From JBCDIQ01 sp039024295 (GTDB lineage Bacteria; Bacteroidota; Bacteroidia; J057), in the NCBI GenBank assembly GCA_039024295.1, contig JBCDIQ010000032.1, positions 1 through 24,860 of the forward strand: a stretch of 24,860 nucleotides of DNA, given 5' to 3'. Both the position numbers and the translations under genes were made by a program. This document shows, one piece after another, positions 8,115 to 16,623 of this stretch (its first letter is position 1; each line of letters opens with the position of its first letter). The notes below the pieces were generated by a model, which saw only the letters and a list, made by a program, of their open reading frames with translations, was not told the origin of the DNA and ran no database searches.

Positions 8115-8270
8115 GTAGTGAACTTTTCCATACAAGTAACATCTGAACTATAGTTCTTTTCCACTCATTAGTGCTCAGATAATTACATGGTTTGAAAATT
8201 TCTGTTTAATTTGAACGTTGAAAATTACATGCTTTATGATGCATGTACCCTGTTCACCAACCGTTTACCC
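8115..8270. promoter_or_regulatory. Divergent promoter region, H-NOX operon / giant protease
   Basis: These 156 nt separate two divergently transcribed genes and must hold both promoters or most of them. The region contains a perfect 12-bp palindrome at 8145-8156. It also has two pairs of 9-bp direct repeats (AATTACATG at 8181 and 8223; TTGAAAATT at 8192 and 8218). I could not place a convincing TTG / TAnnTTTG promoter pair for either gene. Confidence 0.5.
8145..8156. promoter_or_regulatory. 12-bp palindrome, candidate operator
   Basis: GAACTATAGTTC is a perfect 12-bp palindrome, 30 nt upstream of the H-NOX start and 114 nt upstream of the protease start. Its place between divergent genes fits a regulator site, but a 12-bp palindrome can arise by chance. 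Confidence 0.3.
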
Positions 8271-11200
8271 ATGCGTTTCTTTCTGCTCCTGTTCATGTAT
8301 ATTTTGGGGACTGCCTGGGGGGGAATGACACATCTCTCTGCTCAGGTCGGTTCATCTGTTGCCCGACCAGCCAGTGTATTTGGTGGTTCTTCTGCCCGAA
8401 CCCTAGACCTGAAAAGGCCAGAGAACGGAAGTGTTTACCGTATTCCAGTATACGATTTCATTAAATTCAATCCCAGATACAGAAGCCTGTTACCCATCAA
8501 ACGGAAATGCTCTACCCTTGAGATGGAAGAAGAGCGGAAAACCAAACACGGGGGAGAAAGTGACCAGCAATTTGAGACCTGGCTACAGCGCAACACCCAA
8601 ACGTCTCGTAGCCTGATGCGCAAGGCCATAGAGGAGGTGTATACCTTGCCGGTGGTGGTACATGTCATTTACAGCAATGAGACAGAAAATATTTCTGAGG
8701 AGCAGGTAATGTCCCAGATAGAAGTCCTCAACCAGGACTACAGAAGGATGAACCCAGATTCGCAGTTTACCCCGGCAGCCTTTCGGGCTGTGGCTGCTGA
8801 TACCCGCATCCAGTTTTGCATGGCCAGTGTCGATCCACAAGGCCAGCCGACCGATGGGATTGAACGAATCTCCATCAGTGGTGCCCCGTTCCGTGACAGC
8901 TATATCAATGAGGTAATCAAACCCAATACCATCTGGGACCCAGACCGATATTTCAACATTTGGGTATGCAACATCGCGGGTGGAATCCTGGGCTATGCGC
9001 AGTTTCCTACCTCTTCCGGTCTTGTGGGCATTCCCGTGGACAATGGGGCACGACAAACGGACGGTGTGGTTATTCACTTTAATGCATTTGGTACAACAGG
9101 TACAGCTGTTCCTCCATTCAACCGTGGGCGGACCGGGACCCATGAAATTGGGCACTGGCTAGGTCTTAGGCATATTTGGGGAGATGGACCCTGTAATGTA
9201 GATGACTTTTGTTTCGACACGCCTCCCGCAAGCGATCCCCACTTCAGCTGCCCTGCTTCCTCCTTTGCCTGTCAGGGAGTAGCTATGACCCAGAACTACA
9301 TGGATTATACAGACGATGCCTGTATGAATATGTTCACCAAGGATCAGAAAAAACGGATGCGGCTGGTTTTGGAGAATAGCCCCCGCAGGCGCAGCCTGAT
9401 CACTTCTGGTGTGTGTACGCCTCTGGCACTTGCCCCTGTGGCCAAATTTGAGGCAGACCTGCCTTTTGGCGCGGGGCCTATAACGGTAAACTTCCGAGAC
9501 CTGAGTCTGCATGAACCCGTCAGTTGGGAATGGACCTTTCCCGGAGGAAATCCCAGCAGGTCTACCGATCCTAATCCGCAAGTCAGTTATATGTTTCCGG
9601 GGACCTATCCGGTAAGCTTGCAAGTGCGCAATCAATTTGGAGAAAGCAGACAGCTAACCAAACACTCGTTTGTAACTGTTTACAACAAAGGGCTAGGCCT
9701 GCCCTTGCAGGCAAGTTTTGAGCAATTGGTCATGCCACCTGACAGCTTTTTCCTGGTCAATAAGTTAAGGAATAAAACCTGGCAGCACAGTGGCCGCGTT
9801 GGCGCAAGGGGGGAAAGCACGGGTTCACTTTGGTTCAATAATTATGAGCACCATGTCAAGCACGACATGGACATACTTGTGAGTCCGGTAATTGACCTTT
9901 CCGAGGCAGCCCAAACCGTCCTGTCATTCGATGTGGCTTATGCTTACTTTGGTGAGCGATATACCGATACGCTTGGAGTTTTTATCAGTACCAATGGCAG
10001 TTCAGAGTTTGAGGCTATTTATTACCGGGGAGGAAAACAACTCTCCACCACTGAGCCTTACAACCGGCCTTTTACGCCTTATCCAGAGGAATGGCGCACC
10101 GAAGCCATAGATTTAAGCGCGTATGATGGGAAATCCAAGGTCCAAATTGCCGTGGTGAATTTCTCTGGCTATGGGAATAACCTTTACCTCGATAATTTCC
10201 GCCTCGCGGGCAAACCTATGCCTCGTCCTGAGGCAGACTTTGCCGCGGGCCTACAATCGATCTGCGTCGGGGATACCTTGTCTTTTGAAGAAAAAGCAGT
10301 CAATGCAGGAAACGCATCTTTTATGTGGTCTTTCCCAGGAGGGATTCCTTCTACCGATACCAGCCGCTTCCCAACAGTGACCTACCCTAAACCAGGCGTA
10401 TATGCGGTTAGCCTTACGGTGACAAATGAAGCGGGCAGCAGTACCCTCTCCGAAGAAGCATTTGTTACCGTGAAGAAAGGACCAAGCTTGAGCACCAACT
10501 TAATTCGTGACCAAATTTGTAAGGGAAGTACCAGAACCCTCAGTGCAACAGGTGCTCAAACTTATACATGGTCTCCTGCTGAAGGGTTGAATCAGACCTC
10601 TGGACCAACGGTAAAAGCGGCTCCAGAGCTCAACACCACCTATCAGGTAAAAGGATTTGGTGCCAACGGCTGTGCATCCGTTGCAACCATTACCTTGGAG
10701 CTTGGTGAGGGCCAGAACTTTGAAGTCAGCCCTGCGGTTGCATCTGTTTGTCCTGGTCAGGAAGTATTACTCACTGCCAGTGGGGCCACTCGTTTCGAAT
10801 GGATACCCTCTAACGGAATTTCCAACCCTAATGAACCCCTCGTACGGGTGAGGCCTGCTCAAACCACCACTTATAAGGTAACAGGTTATCAGCAAAATGG
10901 ATGTGGGTTTACCAAGGAAGTCACGGTGAAAGTAGAAGATGAACCCAAGATCTACGCCAGAGCAGAAAAAGAACAGGTATGCCCGGGAGAAGGGGTAAGG
11001 CTGGTAGCAGTTGGAGGAAGCGGGGCGTACCGCTGGAGTGCTTCTGATGGAGGCATCGTGGACCAGGGCAGCCCAGTTACCGTTTTTCCTGTCCAGACAA
11101 CCACTTACCGGGTTAACTCTGGAAACATTGGCTGCAATGTTCAGGCAGAGGTAAAGATAACGGTATTGCCCAAACCCGAGGTTACCCCAGTTAAAGCAGA

Positions 11201-13844
11201 AGTGATCGTCTGTAAGGGCCAGGCAGTAGCCATTTCTGCCCGAGGGGCTACCACTTTTGAGTGGCTGCCAGCTCCTGGGTTGACATATGACAAAGGTGCC
11301 TCTGTGAATGTTACCCCAACCATCAGCACGACTTATAAAGCTGTAGGGAAAGATGCTTCAGGATGTAGAGATACTGCAGCCGTGGAAGTGATGGTTCAGC
11401 GACCTCCTAAAATTTCCCTTACGGCATCCCGACCCGCCGTTTGTCGAGGCATGAGCACACAGTTGACAGCCAATGGAGCAACCTCTTACAGTTGGCGACC
11501 AACCTTTGGCCTAAGCTCTTCTGTTGGGTCAATCGTTACCGCTTCACCATCACAAACAACAGTTTACGAAGTGACTGCCACGGATGATTATGGCTGTACT
11601 GCCACAAAAAAGCAGGAAGTACAAGTGGTAGATAACCAGGCACCCGTTGCGGCCTTTGATATTGCCCAGCGAACCAATTGCCTGAACACGCCCGTTCAAC
11701 TCATCGATCGATCTCAGTTTGCGTCCTCCTACCGGTGGGAATTTCCTGGTGGAACCCCTGCATCCTCTAACGAGCAGGCACCTACGGTCACTTATGCCAA
11801 GCCTGGCGTATATTCAGTAAAGCTGCAAGTTGTAGGGTGTGGTGGAACAGATGAAGAATTTCGGGAAAGCTTTATTTTCATAGAAGAAGGGACATCTATT
11901 ACAGTTCCTGTGGAAAAGCTGACCCTCTGCAAGGGAGAAACTACCTTGCTAAGAGCTAATGGCGCAGCAGCCTATGCATGGGAGCCTTCTACCGGCCTCG
12001 ACCGCACCGAAGGGAAACTGGTGGTGGCTTCTCCTGAAAAATCAACCCAGTATACCGTGACTGGCAGAGACGTCAATGGGTGTGTTTCTTCTGCCAAAAT
12101 AATGGTGGAAGTTGGGGGTGGATCGGATAAATTAACCGTCAGTGCCCCTAAAAAAGCCATTTGTAAAGGAGAGAGCCTTGCCCTCCAAGTTTCTGGCGCA
12201 GAATCTTACCTGTGGACATCGCAAAACGGTGGCAGCCTTGGTGAGGGAGCGTTGCTTACCGTATCACCACAAGTAAAAACCACCTACCTGGTGGAGGGAA
12301 AAGATTTCTGGGGATGTAGGAGTTCGGGTTCCCTCACCATTGATGTGCGTGAAGCTCCTGAATTAACGGTAGAAGCTATCCCTGCTACCATTTGTAAAGG
12401 AGAACGGGTTACCTTGATGGCAAATGGCGGACTGCAATATGAGTGGGCCCCTCACAATTCCCTCACTGAGACATCGGGAGGAAAGGTTACCGCCCAACCC
12501 ACCCAATCCACGACCTATCAGGTGACCGCCACAAATGGCATAGGGTGCGAAAAACAAGCCTCTCTTACCGTGGAAGTCACCTCTGGAAAAGAGTTGAAGC
12601 TGGTAGCGGAAAAAAGCACCCTATGTCCAGGGGACAGTGCATTGCTCCAGGTCTCAGGAGGGGATAGCTATCGTTGGTCACCGGGATACAGCCTAAGTGC
12701 AAGAAAAGGAGAGCGGGTGATGGCTCGCCCCCGATTTACCACTACCTACACCGTCCGTAGTTTTGAAGGAGGTAATTGTCCTGGAATCGCCACAATTACC
12801 CTGGAGGTGGCCGAGCCGGAAGCACTGACCCTCTCTTCTGAGAAAACCACAATCTGTCCAGGAGATACGTTGGCACTGGGTGCTTCCGGAGGAAGCCGGT
12901 ACCAATGGTTTGGCCGGGCCGGGCTCATTGCAGCTGATGAGGCAAATGCAAAAGTGAGTCCGCTTACCACCACGACTTACAAGGTCAAAGGCTATTCACC
13001 AGAAGGGTGTCCGGTTGAGGGCGCACTGACCGTGCAGGTCCGAAAGCCATTGGAAGCCAGCTTGGCAGCCTCCACAGCAACTGTATGCGAGGGAGAAGAG
13101 GTTGCTTTGTCCCTTCGTGAAGCTGATGGCTGGAAAAACTTCGAGTGGCTTGGTACAGGCATGCGTGGAGAACCGTTACAAGGGAAATCACCTACTGCCA
13201 GGATTTCTCGCAACACCACCTTCAAGGTTGTCGGAACAGATGAATTTGGATGTCGGGACACGGCGAGCATTAACGTTCAAGTAAGTAGGCTGAGTGGAAA
13301 AATTTCTGCTTCCACCCAAGATATTGACCTGGCAAACCAGGCAGGATTTGTCCGGTTTGAAGACTTGACCCAAGGGGCTACCCGCTGGAAATGGGATTTT
13401 GGGGATGGCGGTAGCAGCACCCAAAAATCCCCCACACACGTGTTCACCGAACCAGGAGAATTTGAAGTTCGCTTACAGGTTTCCAATGAGGTTTGCACCC
13501 AGGTGGTATCTCAAAACATCGTTGTTGAAAACTCCAGCAGCATTGATGAACTGTTAGACGAAAGTGGGCTTAGGGTGTACCCTCAGCCAACTCAGGGGCC
13601 TTTGACCATGGAATTTCAAAGTCCACGGGAAATGTTCCTGAAATTCCGACTCATTGATTCCAGCGGAAGATCGGTTGTCTCAGACGCAGTAATGGTTGAG
13701 AAGGGCCTTTTTAAACGGATCCTTAATCTGTCAAACTTCCCTGCTGGCACTTATACCCTTCAGATCACAGATGGAGAAGAGGTGTTCAACAAGACAGTAA
13801 ACCTACTGCCCATCTCAATGCCAGAAGAAGAGGCGAACGAATAA
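8271..13844 (+). CDS. Giant secreted M43 metalloprotease with Ig/PKD stalk and T9SS domain
   Basis: The ATG at 8271 is preferred to in-frame TTG 8211 and ATG 8229 because it gives a signal peptide (1-25, ending HLSAQ). The 1857-residue product has a propeptide-like region (26-120) and an M43 cytophagalysin/pappalysin domain (about 120-382) with zinc site HEIGHWLGLRH (His291, Glu292, His295, His301) and Met-turn near Met344. There follow PKD 1 (about 388-471), a jelly-roll domain resembling choice-of-anchor J/MAM (475-648), PKD 2 (652-735), five Ig-like repeats (739-1123), PKD 3 (1122-1206), six more repeats (1209-1671), PKD 4 (1674-1753) and a T9SS sorting domain (about 1765-1846, VYPQPT). 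Sec export, T9SS secretion and anchoring or release at the cell surface are inferred. The protein ends in an unusual acidic tail (PEEEANE). No gene is close behind on this strand. Confidence 0.93.
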   Translation: MRFFLLLFMYILGTAWGGMTHLSAQVGSSVARPASVFGGSSARTLDLKRPENGSVYRIPVYDFIKFNPRYRSLLPIKRKCSTLEMEEERKTKHGGESDQQFETWLQRNTQTSRSLMRKAIEEVYTLPVVVHVIYSNETENISEEQVMSQIEVLNQDYRRMNPDSQFTPAAFRAVAADTRIQFCMASVDPQGQPTDGIERISISGAPFRDSYINEVIKPNTIWDPDRYFNIWVCNIAGGILGYAQFPTSSGLVGIPVDNGARQTDGVVIHFNAFGTTGTAVPPFNRGRTGTHEIGHWLGLRHIWGDGPCNVDDFCFDTPPASDPHFSCPASSFACQGVAMTQNYMDYTDDACMNMFTKDQKKRMRLVLENSPRRRSLITSGVCTPLALAPVAKFEADLPFGAGPITVNFRDLSLHEPVSWEWTFPGGNPSRSTDPNPQVSYMFPGTYPVSLQVRNQFGESRQLTKHSFVTVYNKGLGLPLQASFEQLVMPPDSFFLVNKLRNKTWQHSGRVGARGESTGSLWFNNYEHHVKHDMDILVSPVIDLSEAAQTVLSFDVAYAYFGERYTDTLGVFISTNGSSEFEAIYYRGGKQLSTTEPYNRPFTPYPEEWRTEAIDLSAYDGKSKVQIAVVNFSGYGNNLYLDNFRLAGKPMPRPEADFAAGLQSICVGDTLSFEEKAVNAGNASFMWSFPGGIPSTDTSRFPTVTYPKPGVYAVSLTVTNEAGSSTLSEEAFVTVKKGPSLSTNLIRDQICKGSTRTLSATGAQTYTWSPAEGLNQTSGPTVKAAPELNTTYQVKGFGANGCASVATITLELGEGQNFEVSPAVASVCPGQEVLLTASGATRFEWIPSNGISNPNEPLVRVRPAQTTTYKVTGYQQNGCGFTKEVTVKVEDEPKIYARAEKEQVCPGEGVRLVAVGGSGAYRWSASDGGIVDQGSPVTVFPVQTTTYRVNSGNIGCNVQAEVKITVLPKPEVTPVKAEVIVCKGQAVAISARGATTFEWLPAPGLTYDKGASVNVTPTISTTYKAVGKDASGCRDTAAVEVMVQRPPKISLTASRPAVCRGMSTQLTANGATSYSWRPTFGLSSSVGSIVTASPSQTTVYEVTATDDYGCTATKKQEVQVVDNQAPVAAFDIAQRTNCLNTPVQLIDRSQFASSYRWEFPGGTPASSNEQAPTVTYAKPGVYSVKLQVVGCGGTDEEFRESFIFIEEGTSITVPVEKLTLCKGETTLLRANGAAAYAWEPSTGLDRTEGKLVVASPEKSTQYTVTGRDVNGCVSSAKIMVEVGGGSDKLTVSAPKKAICKGESLALQVSGAESYLWTSQNGGSLGEGALLTVSPQVKTTYLVEGKDFWGCRSSGSLTIDVREAPELTVEAIPATICKGERVTLMANGGLQYEWAPHNSLTETSGGKVTAQPTQSTTYQVTATNGIGCEKQASLTVEVTSGKELKLVAEKSTLCPGDSALLQVSGGDSYRWSPGYSLSARKGERVMARPRFTTTYTVRSFEGGNCPGIATITLEVAEPEALTLSSEKTTICPGDTLALGASGGSRYQWFGRAGLIAADEANAKVSPLTTTTYKVKGYSPEGCPVEGALTVQVRKPLEASLAASTATVCEGEEVALSLREADGWKNFEWLGTGMRGEPLQGKSPTARISRNTTFKVVGTDEFGCRDTASINVQVSRLSGKISASTQDIDLANQAGFVRFEDLTQGATRWKWDFGDGGSSTQKSPTHVFTEPGEFEVRLQVSNEVCTQVVSQNIVVENSSSIDELLDESGLRVYPQPTQGPLTMEFQSPREMFLKFRLIDSSGRSVVSDAVMVEKGLFKRILNLSNFPAGTYTLQITDGEEVFNKTVNLLPISMPEEEANE
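10485..11639 (+). repeat. Ig-like repeat array 1: five 77-residue units
   Basis: Five tandem units within the M43 protease have their first Cys at residues 750, 827, 904, 981 and 1058, each exactly 77 residues (231 bp) apart. Each has a second Cys exactly 51 residues later. The shared pattern is [IV]CxG near the start, GAxxYxW-P in the middle, TTTYxV, then GC and a closing beta strand. The constant Cys pair suggests one disulfide per unit. DNA identity between units is low, so this is an old array. Confidence 0.9.
11895..13283 (+). repeat. Ig-like repeat array 2: six further units
   Basis: Six units continue the array after one inserted PKD domain. Their first Cys residues are 1220, 1298, 1375, 1452, 1529 and 1606, spaced 78, 77, 77, 77 and 77. 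The second Cys is again 51 residues on, except in the last unit (55), which has a 4-residue insertion near its N-terminal side. Units 7 and 8 share ATTTGTAAAGGAGA at the start, the most alike stretch I noticed. Confidence 0.9.
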
Positions 13845-13857
13845 TCATACCAGACTG

Positions 13858-14022
13858 TTAATTTCGTACACTATGTGTATGAGAGATTTCCAGCCGCTTG
13901 AGTTCGGGTTCTTGAAAGAGAGAAAATCCCACTAATAGGACGGTAATGGTAATTACGCCGATCAAGAGGGCAAGCAATTGTTTAAGAACAGAGGGCTCAG
14001 AGAGGGTAGAATTGTATTTCAT
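13858..14022 (-). CDS. Small single-pass membrane protein, 54 aa
   Basis: From ATG 14022 the frame encodes 54 residues: a short polar N-terminus (MKYNSTLSEPS), a hydrophobic segment of about 20 residues (roughly 14-35), and a charged tail (QEPELKRLEISHTHSVRN). A longer version from TTG 14049 is possible but adds aromatic residues without an ATG. Composition and layout fit a genuine small membrane protein; the family is not recognised. It converges on the giant protease (13 nt between stops) and is divergent from the beta-lactamase-like gene, 53 nt away. Confidence 0.5.
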   Translation of the reverse strand: MKYNSTLSEPSVLKQLLALLIGVITITVLLVGFSLFQEPELKRLEISHTHSVRN

Positions 14023-14075
14023 GTAGAAATAGGTAGAATACAACTGCAAGTACCGTAAATTATTGATTAGATAAT

Positions 14076-15113
14076 TTGCAAAACCTAAAAATATATTACT
14101 TTTTCTTTATCTGCTCTCTTTTTCTTCAAGCCAAGGGACAACGGGATTCTTCTGGGCAACATAAGCTAACGAAGTTGAAAGCCGCTGTAGAAGTTATTTT
14201 TAAAAAAGACCAGCTAAACGGCGCAATCTTGATTACGGCTCCGGATGGAAAGCAACTTATGGAAGCTAATGGGAGCCGTAATGGTGATTCTCCCGTTTCT
14301 ATAAATACCCAATTTCAGTTGGCAGATGCTTCCGCGATCTTTACCGGGCTTTTGATAAAAAAACTAATAGATGCCGGATCTATCAACCTTACAGATAGGG
14401 TTAATTCATTTCTACCAGAATTACCCTATCAGGAGCTGACAGTGGAGCATCTTCTGCGGCATACTTCGGGTTTACCAGACTATTTTTTGCTAGAAGAACG
14501 CTTTTGGAACCAGCCCAGGCCTTTCAATAACTATGACCTCTTGGATATCCTTGTAAAGCATGAACCCCGGTTATTCTTCTATCCTGGGGAGTTCTTTCGG
14601 TTTAGCCATACAAACTACGCATTACTGGCCTTAGTGGCGGAGCGGGTAATGACCCTGGAGTTTGGCGAGGCACTTAAGCAAATTGTGTTTGCCCCATTTG
14701 GAATGCCCAATAGTGGGCTGACTTCTTTTAGCAGCCAGCAGCCAATCGGTCCGTTTGCGACAGATATTTCTGGTAAAATTTCCTCAGGGCCTGAAACCAG
14801 TGATGTCAACGGTGATTTTAGTGGCTACACCACCCTTTCAGATATGGCTGCCTGGAGCAGACATATGCAAAAAAATCAGGAGATTAGTTCCATTCTGGCC
14901 ACCTTACCAACTGAAAAAGAGGTACCCTATCACTTTGGCTGGGTGATAGATCCGGTTAAAATGATCTTATATCATGATGGAAATTGGGGAGGCCACAAAG
15001 CAACAGTGGTGTGTCACTACCCAACAGCTTGGATCATTGTAATTTTTTCAAATAGGGGCGATAACTTGGTCAAGATAGAGCGAAAGCTCTCAAAAATTAT
15101 TCAGAAACATTAG
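14076..15113 (+). CDS. Exported beta-lactamase-fold protein lacking catalytic residues
   Basis: This 345-residue member of the serine beta-lactamase/class C esterase family starts at TTG 14076: an in-frame TGA lies four codons upstream, and the next Met comes only near residue 62. The TTG start yields a good signal peptide (1-21, ending LQAKG). The fold is clear from HLLRHTSGLPDYF (125-137), the preceding helix, and PGEFFRFSHTNYALL (170-184). Where the family has SxxK, however, the sequence reads D84-A-S-A87 (LADASAIFTG), so both the nucleophilic Ser and the Lys are absent. The YxN motif is F176-S-H178. Only a C-terminal HxG (YHDGNWGG) is left. It is therefore probably a non-catalytic binding or sensory homologue. 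Its end overlaps the convergent membrane kinase by 17 nt. Confidence 0.85.
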   Translation: MQNLKIYYFFFICSLFLQAKGQRDSSGQHKLTKLKAAVEVIFKKDQLNGAILITAPDGKQLMEANGSRNGDSPVSINTQFQLADASAIFTGLLIKKLIDAGSINLTDRVNSFLPELPYQELTVEHLLRHTSGLPDYFLLEERFWNQPRPFNNYDLLDILVKHEPRLFFYPGEFFRFSHTNYALLALVAERVMTLEFGEALKQIVFAPFGMPNSGLTSFSSQQPIGPFATDISGKISSGPETSDVNGDFSGYTTLSDMAAWSRHMQKNQEISSILATLPTEKEVPYHFGWVIDPVKMILYHDGNWGGHKATVVCHYPTAWIIVIFSNRGDNLVKIERKLSKIIQKH

Positions 15114-16521
15114 CCCCTACAAGTACTGGGATCTCGGCGGGTGGGCTGACCTCCTCATCTGTAAGCTTTGGGTTGAGTAACTTTTCGGGAGTTTGGGTCC
15201 CCTCTGGCTTTGAGGCAGCAAGGCTGATGATAAACGTTGATCCTTCTCCTTCCACTGATTCAAATGTAACTTCCCCTCCAATTTTATGCAGGGTTTCCTT
15301 GACTAGGTATAAGCCTAACCCAGAACCTTCGCCCTGGTTGATTCCCCGAAAAAACATGTCAAAGATTTTATCTTTGATTGAGTCGGCTATTCCAATGCCA
15401 TTATCCGAAATTCGGAATATGGTCCATGAGGTATCTACTTCTGCGGTAATTTGAATCCATTTGTTGGGTTTATTTATATCAGCATATTGCACGGCATTGG
15501 AAACGATTATTTCGAGGGCTCGTTCCAATCGTTTTTTATCCGTATAAATGATTTTTTTCTCACCCGTTATCTTTGTGGTTATCCTGATCCCCTGTGTGTT
15601 ACCCACTGAGAGAAACTTGCTTTTGACTGATTCTAATAAGGAAGGAACTTCAATTTGGCTCATGCATATCTCTCCATTCTTATTGTATGCATAAAAATTC
15701 AGGTCAAGGATAAATTCATCCATGCGCTCCAGACGTTGGTGGAGCAGTTCCAGTAAAAAATCTCTTTCTTCTTTTTCCTGGACTGTTTTTAATAGTTCCA
15801 ACAGCCCGGTAGCTGAGGCGATGGGAGCCCTAAGGTCATGGGAGGAACGATAGACAAATAGGTCTAATTCCTTATTGGCTATCTCTAGTTTTCTATTTTG
15901 TTTACTCAGCTCTATTTTAGAAGTCTTAAGTGACCAGACCAATCCTTGCCTGTTTTTTACATAAACGGCTGTAAGAGATACTGCTACAATGATACAAACC
16001 GTAAACTGAAAGAGGTTGATTCGATATTTATTCTCAGGAGACCTATCCTCGATGAGTAACAAAGAAAAATCGGTTACAACTAATAGGATAACCAGGGCAA
16101 CACATAGGCCACCAATGAAAAGCATCAGGTGAAAATTTTTCTCCCTAAAACTCAGAATTACTCCATAAATGATAACCAGGAAATAAAAATGCGTACCACT
16201 CTCATACCCAAACAAAGAGGTAGAAACAAAGATAAGGATACAAGGAAGTGAAAAAAGCCAATAGACAGCCACTGTCCTTTTTCGAATGAAGTTCAAAAAA
16301 ATGGTGAGAAGAAAACCAAGTGCAAACACCAGATAGACTGGACCGAATTCTAGCATGTCGATCCTACTAATCCAGGACTTTAGTGGTACTGAGAGGATTA
16401 CGGATAAACTTGCGATCAGTGCGGATAAATTGATAATCCTTACCCCATAGCGATCCTCAGGATCAGCAAGACCCGAAGTGCCTATGTCTCTGATAGCTGA
16501 AACAAATCGAGGTAACTTCAT
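15097..16521 (-). CDS. Membrane sensor histidine kinase, six TM segments
   Basis: A 474-residue kinase. About six hydrophobic segments fill residues 30-187 with very short loops, so the sensor is embedded in the membrane rather than periplasmic. A coiled coil (about 195-220) leads to a HisKA domain with His228 (SSHDLRAPI) and a HATPase_c domain with N-box Asn342, G1 box DNGIG (373-377) and G2 box GSGLGL (399-404). A 35-residue Pro/Glu-rich tail (KPEGTQTPEKLLNPK onward) follows the ATPase domain. No receiver domain or cognate response regulator gene is in the window. It lies downstream of the arginine deiminase gene on the same strand (102-nt gap) and converges with the beta-lactamase-like gene. 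The signal sensed is unknown. Confidence 0.9.
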   Translation of the reverse strand: MKLPRFVSAIRDIGTSGLADPEDRYGVRIINLSALIASLSVILSVPLKSWISRIDMLEFGPVYLVFALGFLLTIFLNFIRKRTVAVYWLFSLPCILIFVSTSLFGYESGTHFYFLVIIYGVILSFREKNFHLMLFIGGLCVALVILLVVTDFSLLLIEDRSPENKYRINLFQFTVCIIVAVSLTAVYVKNRQGLVWSLKTSKIELSKQNRKLEIANKELDLFVYRSSHDLRAPIASATGLLELLKTVQEKEERDFLLELLHQRLERMDEFILDLNFYAYNKNGEICMSQIEVPSLLESVKSKFLSVGNTQGIRITTKITGEKKIIYTDKKRLERALEIIVSNAVQYADINKPNKWIQITAEVDTSWTIFRISDNGIGIADSIKDKIFDMFFRGINQGEGSGLGLYLVKETLHKIGGEVTFESVEGEGSTFIISLAASKPEGTQTPEKLLNPKLTDEEVSPPAEIPVLVGANVSE

Positions 16522-16539
16522 ATGGAAAACACTAGCTTA

Positions 16540-16575
16540 GGATTTGATCAAATTTTAAACCAAATCATCAAATCC
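16540..16575. promoter_or_regulatory. Inverted repeat upstream of the membrane kinase
   Basis: The arms GGATTTGAT (16540-16548) and ATCAAATCC (16567-16575) are perfect inverted repeats with an 18-nt spacer. The left arm also lies within a perfect 12-bp palindrome, ATTTGATCAAAT (16542-16553). It sits 19 nt upstream of the kinase start, consistent with an operator. There is no T-run to make it a terminator. Confidence 0.4.
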
Positions 16576-16623
16576 ACCGAATGAAGTTACAAACATTACA
16601 TAAAAAATGGCAAAAAATGTCAG

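Noticed and set aside
8583..9155. 190-codon minus-strand frame within the M43 domain
   Set aside because: Covers the catalytic region of the protease on the other strand and has no features of its own.
10485..13283. Regular 231-bp periodicity considered as a CRISPR or satellite array
   Set aside because: It reflects protein domain repeats in one open frame; the units are diverged at the DNA level with no identical short repeats.
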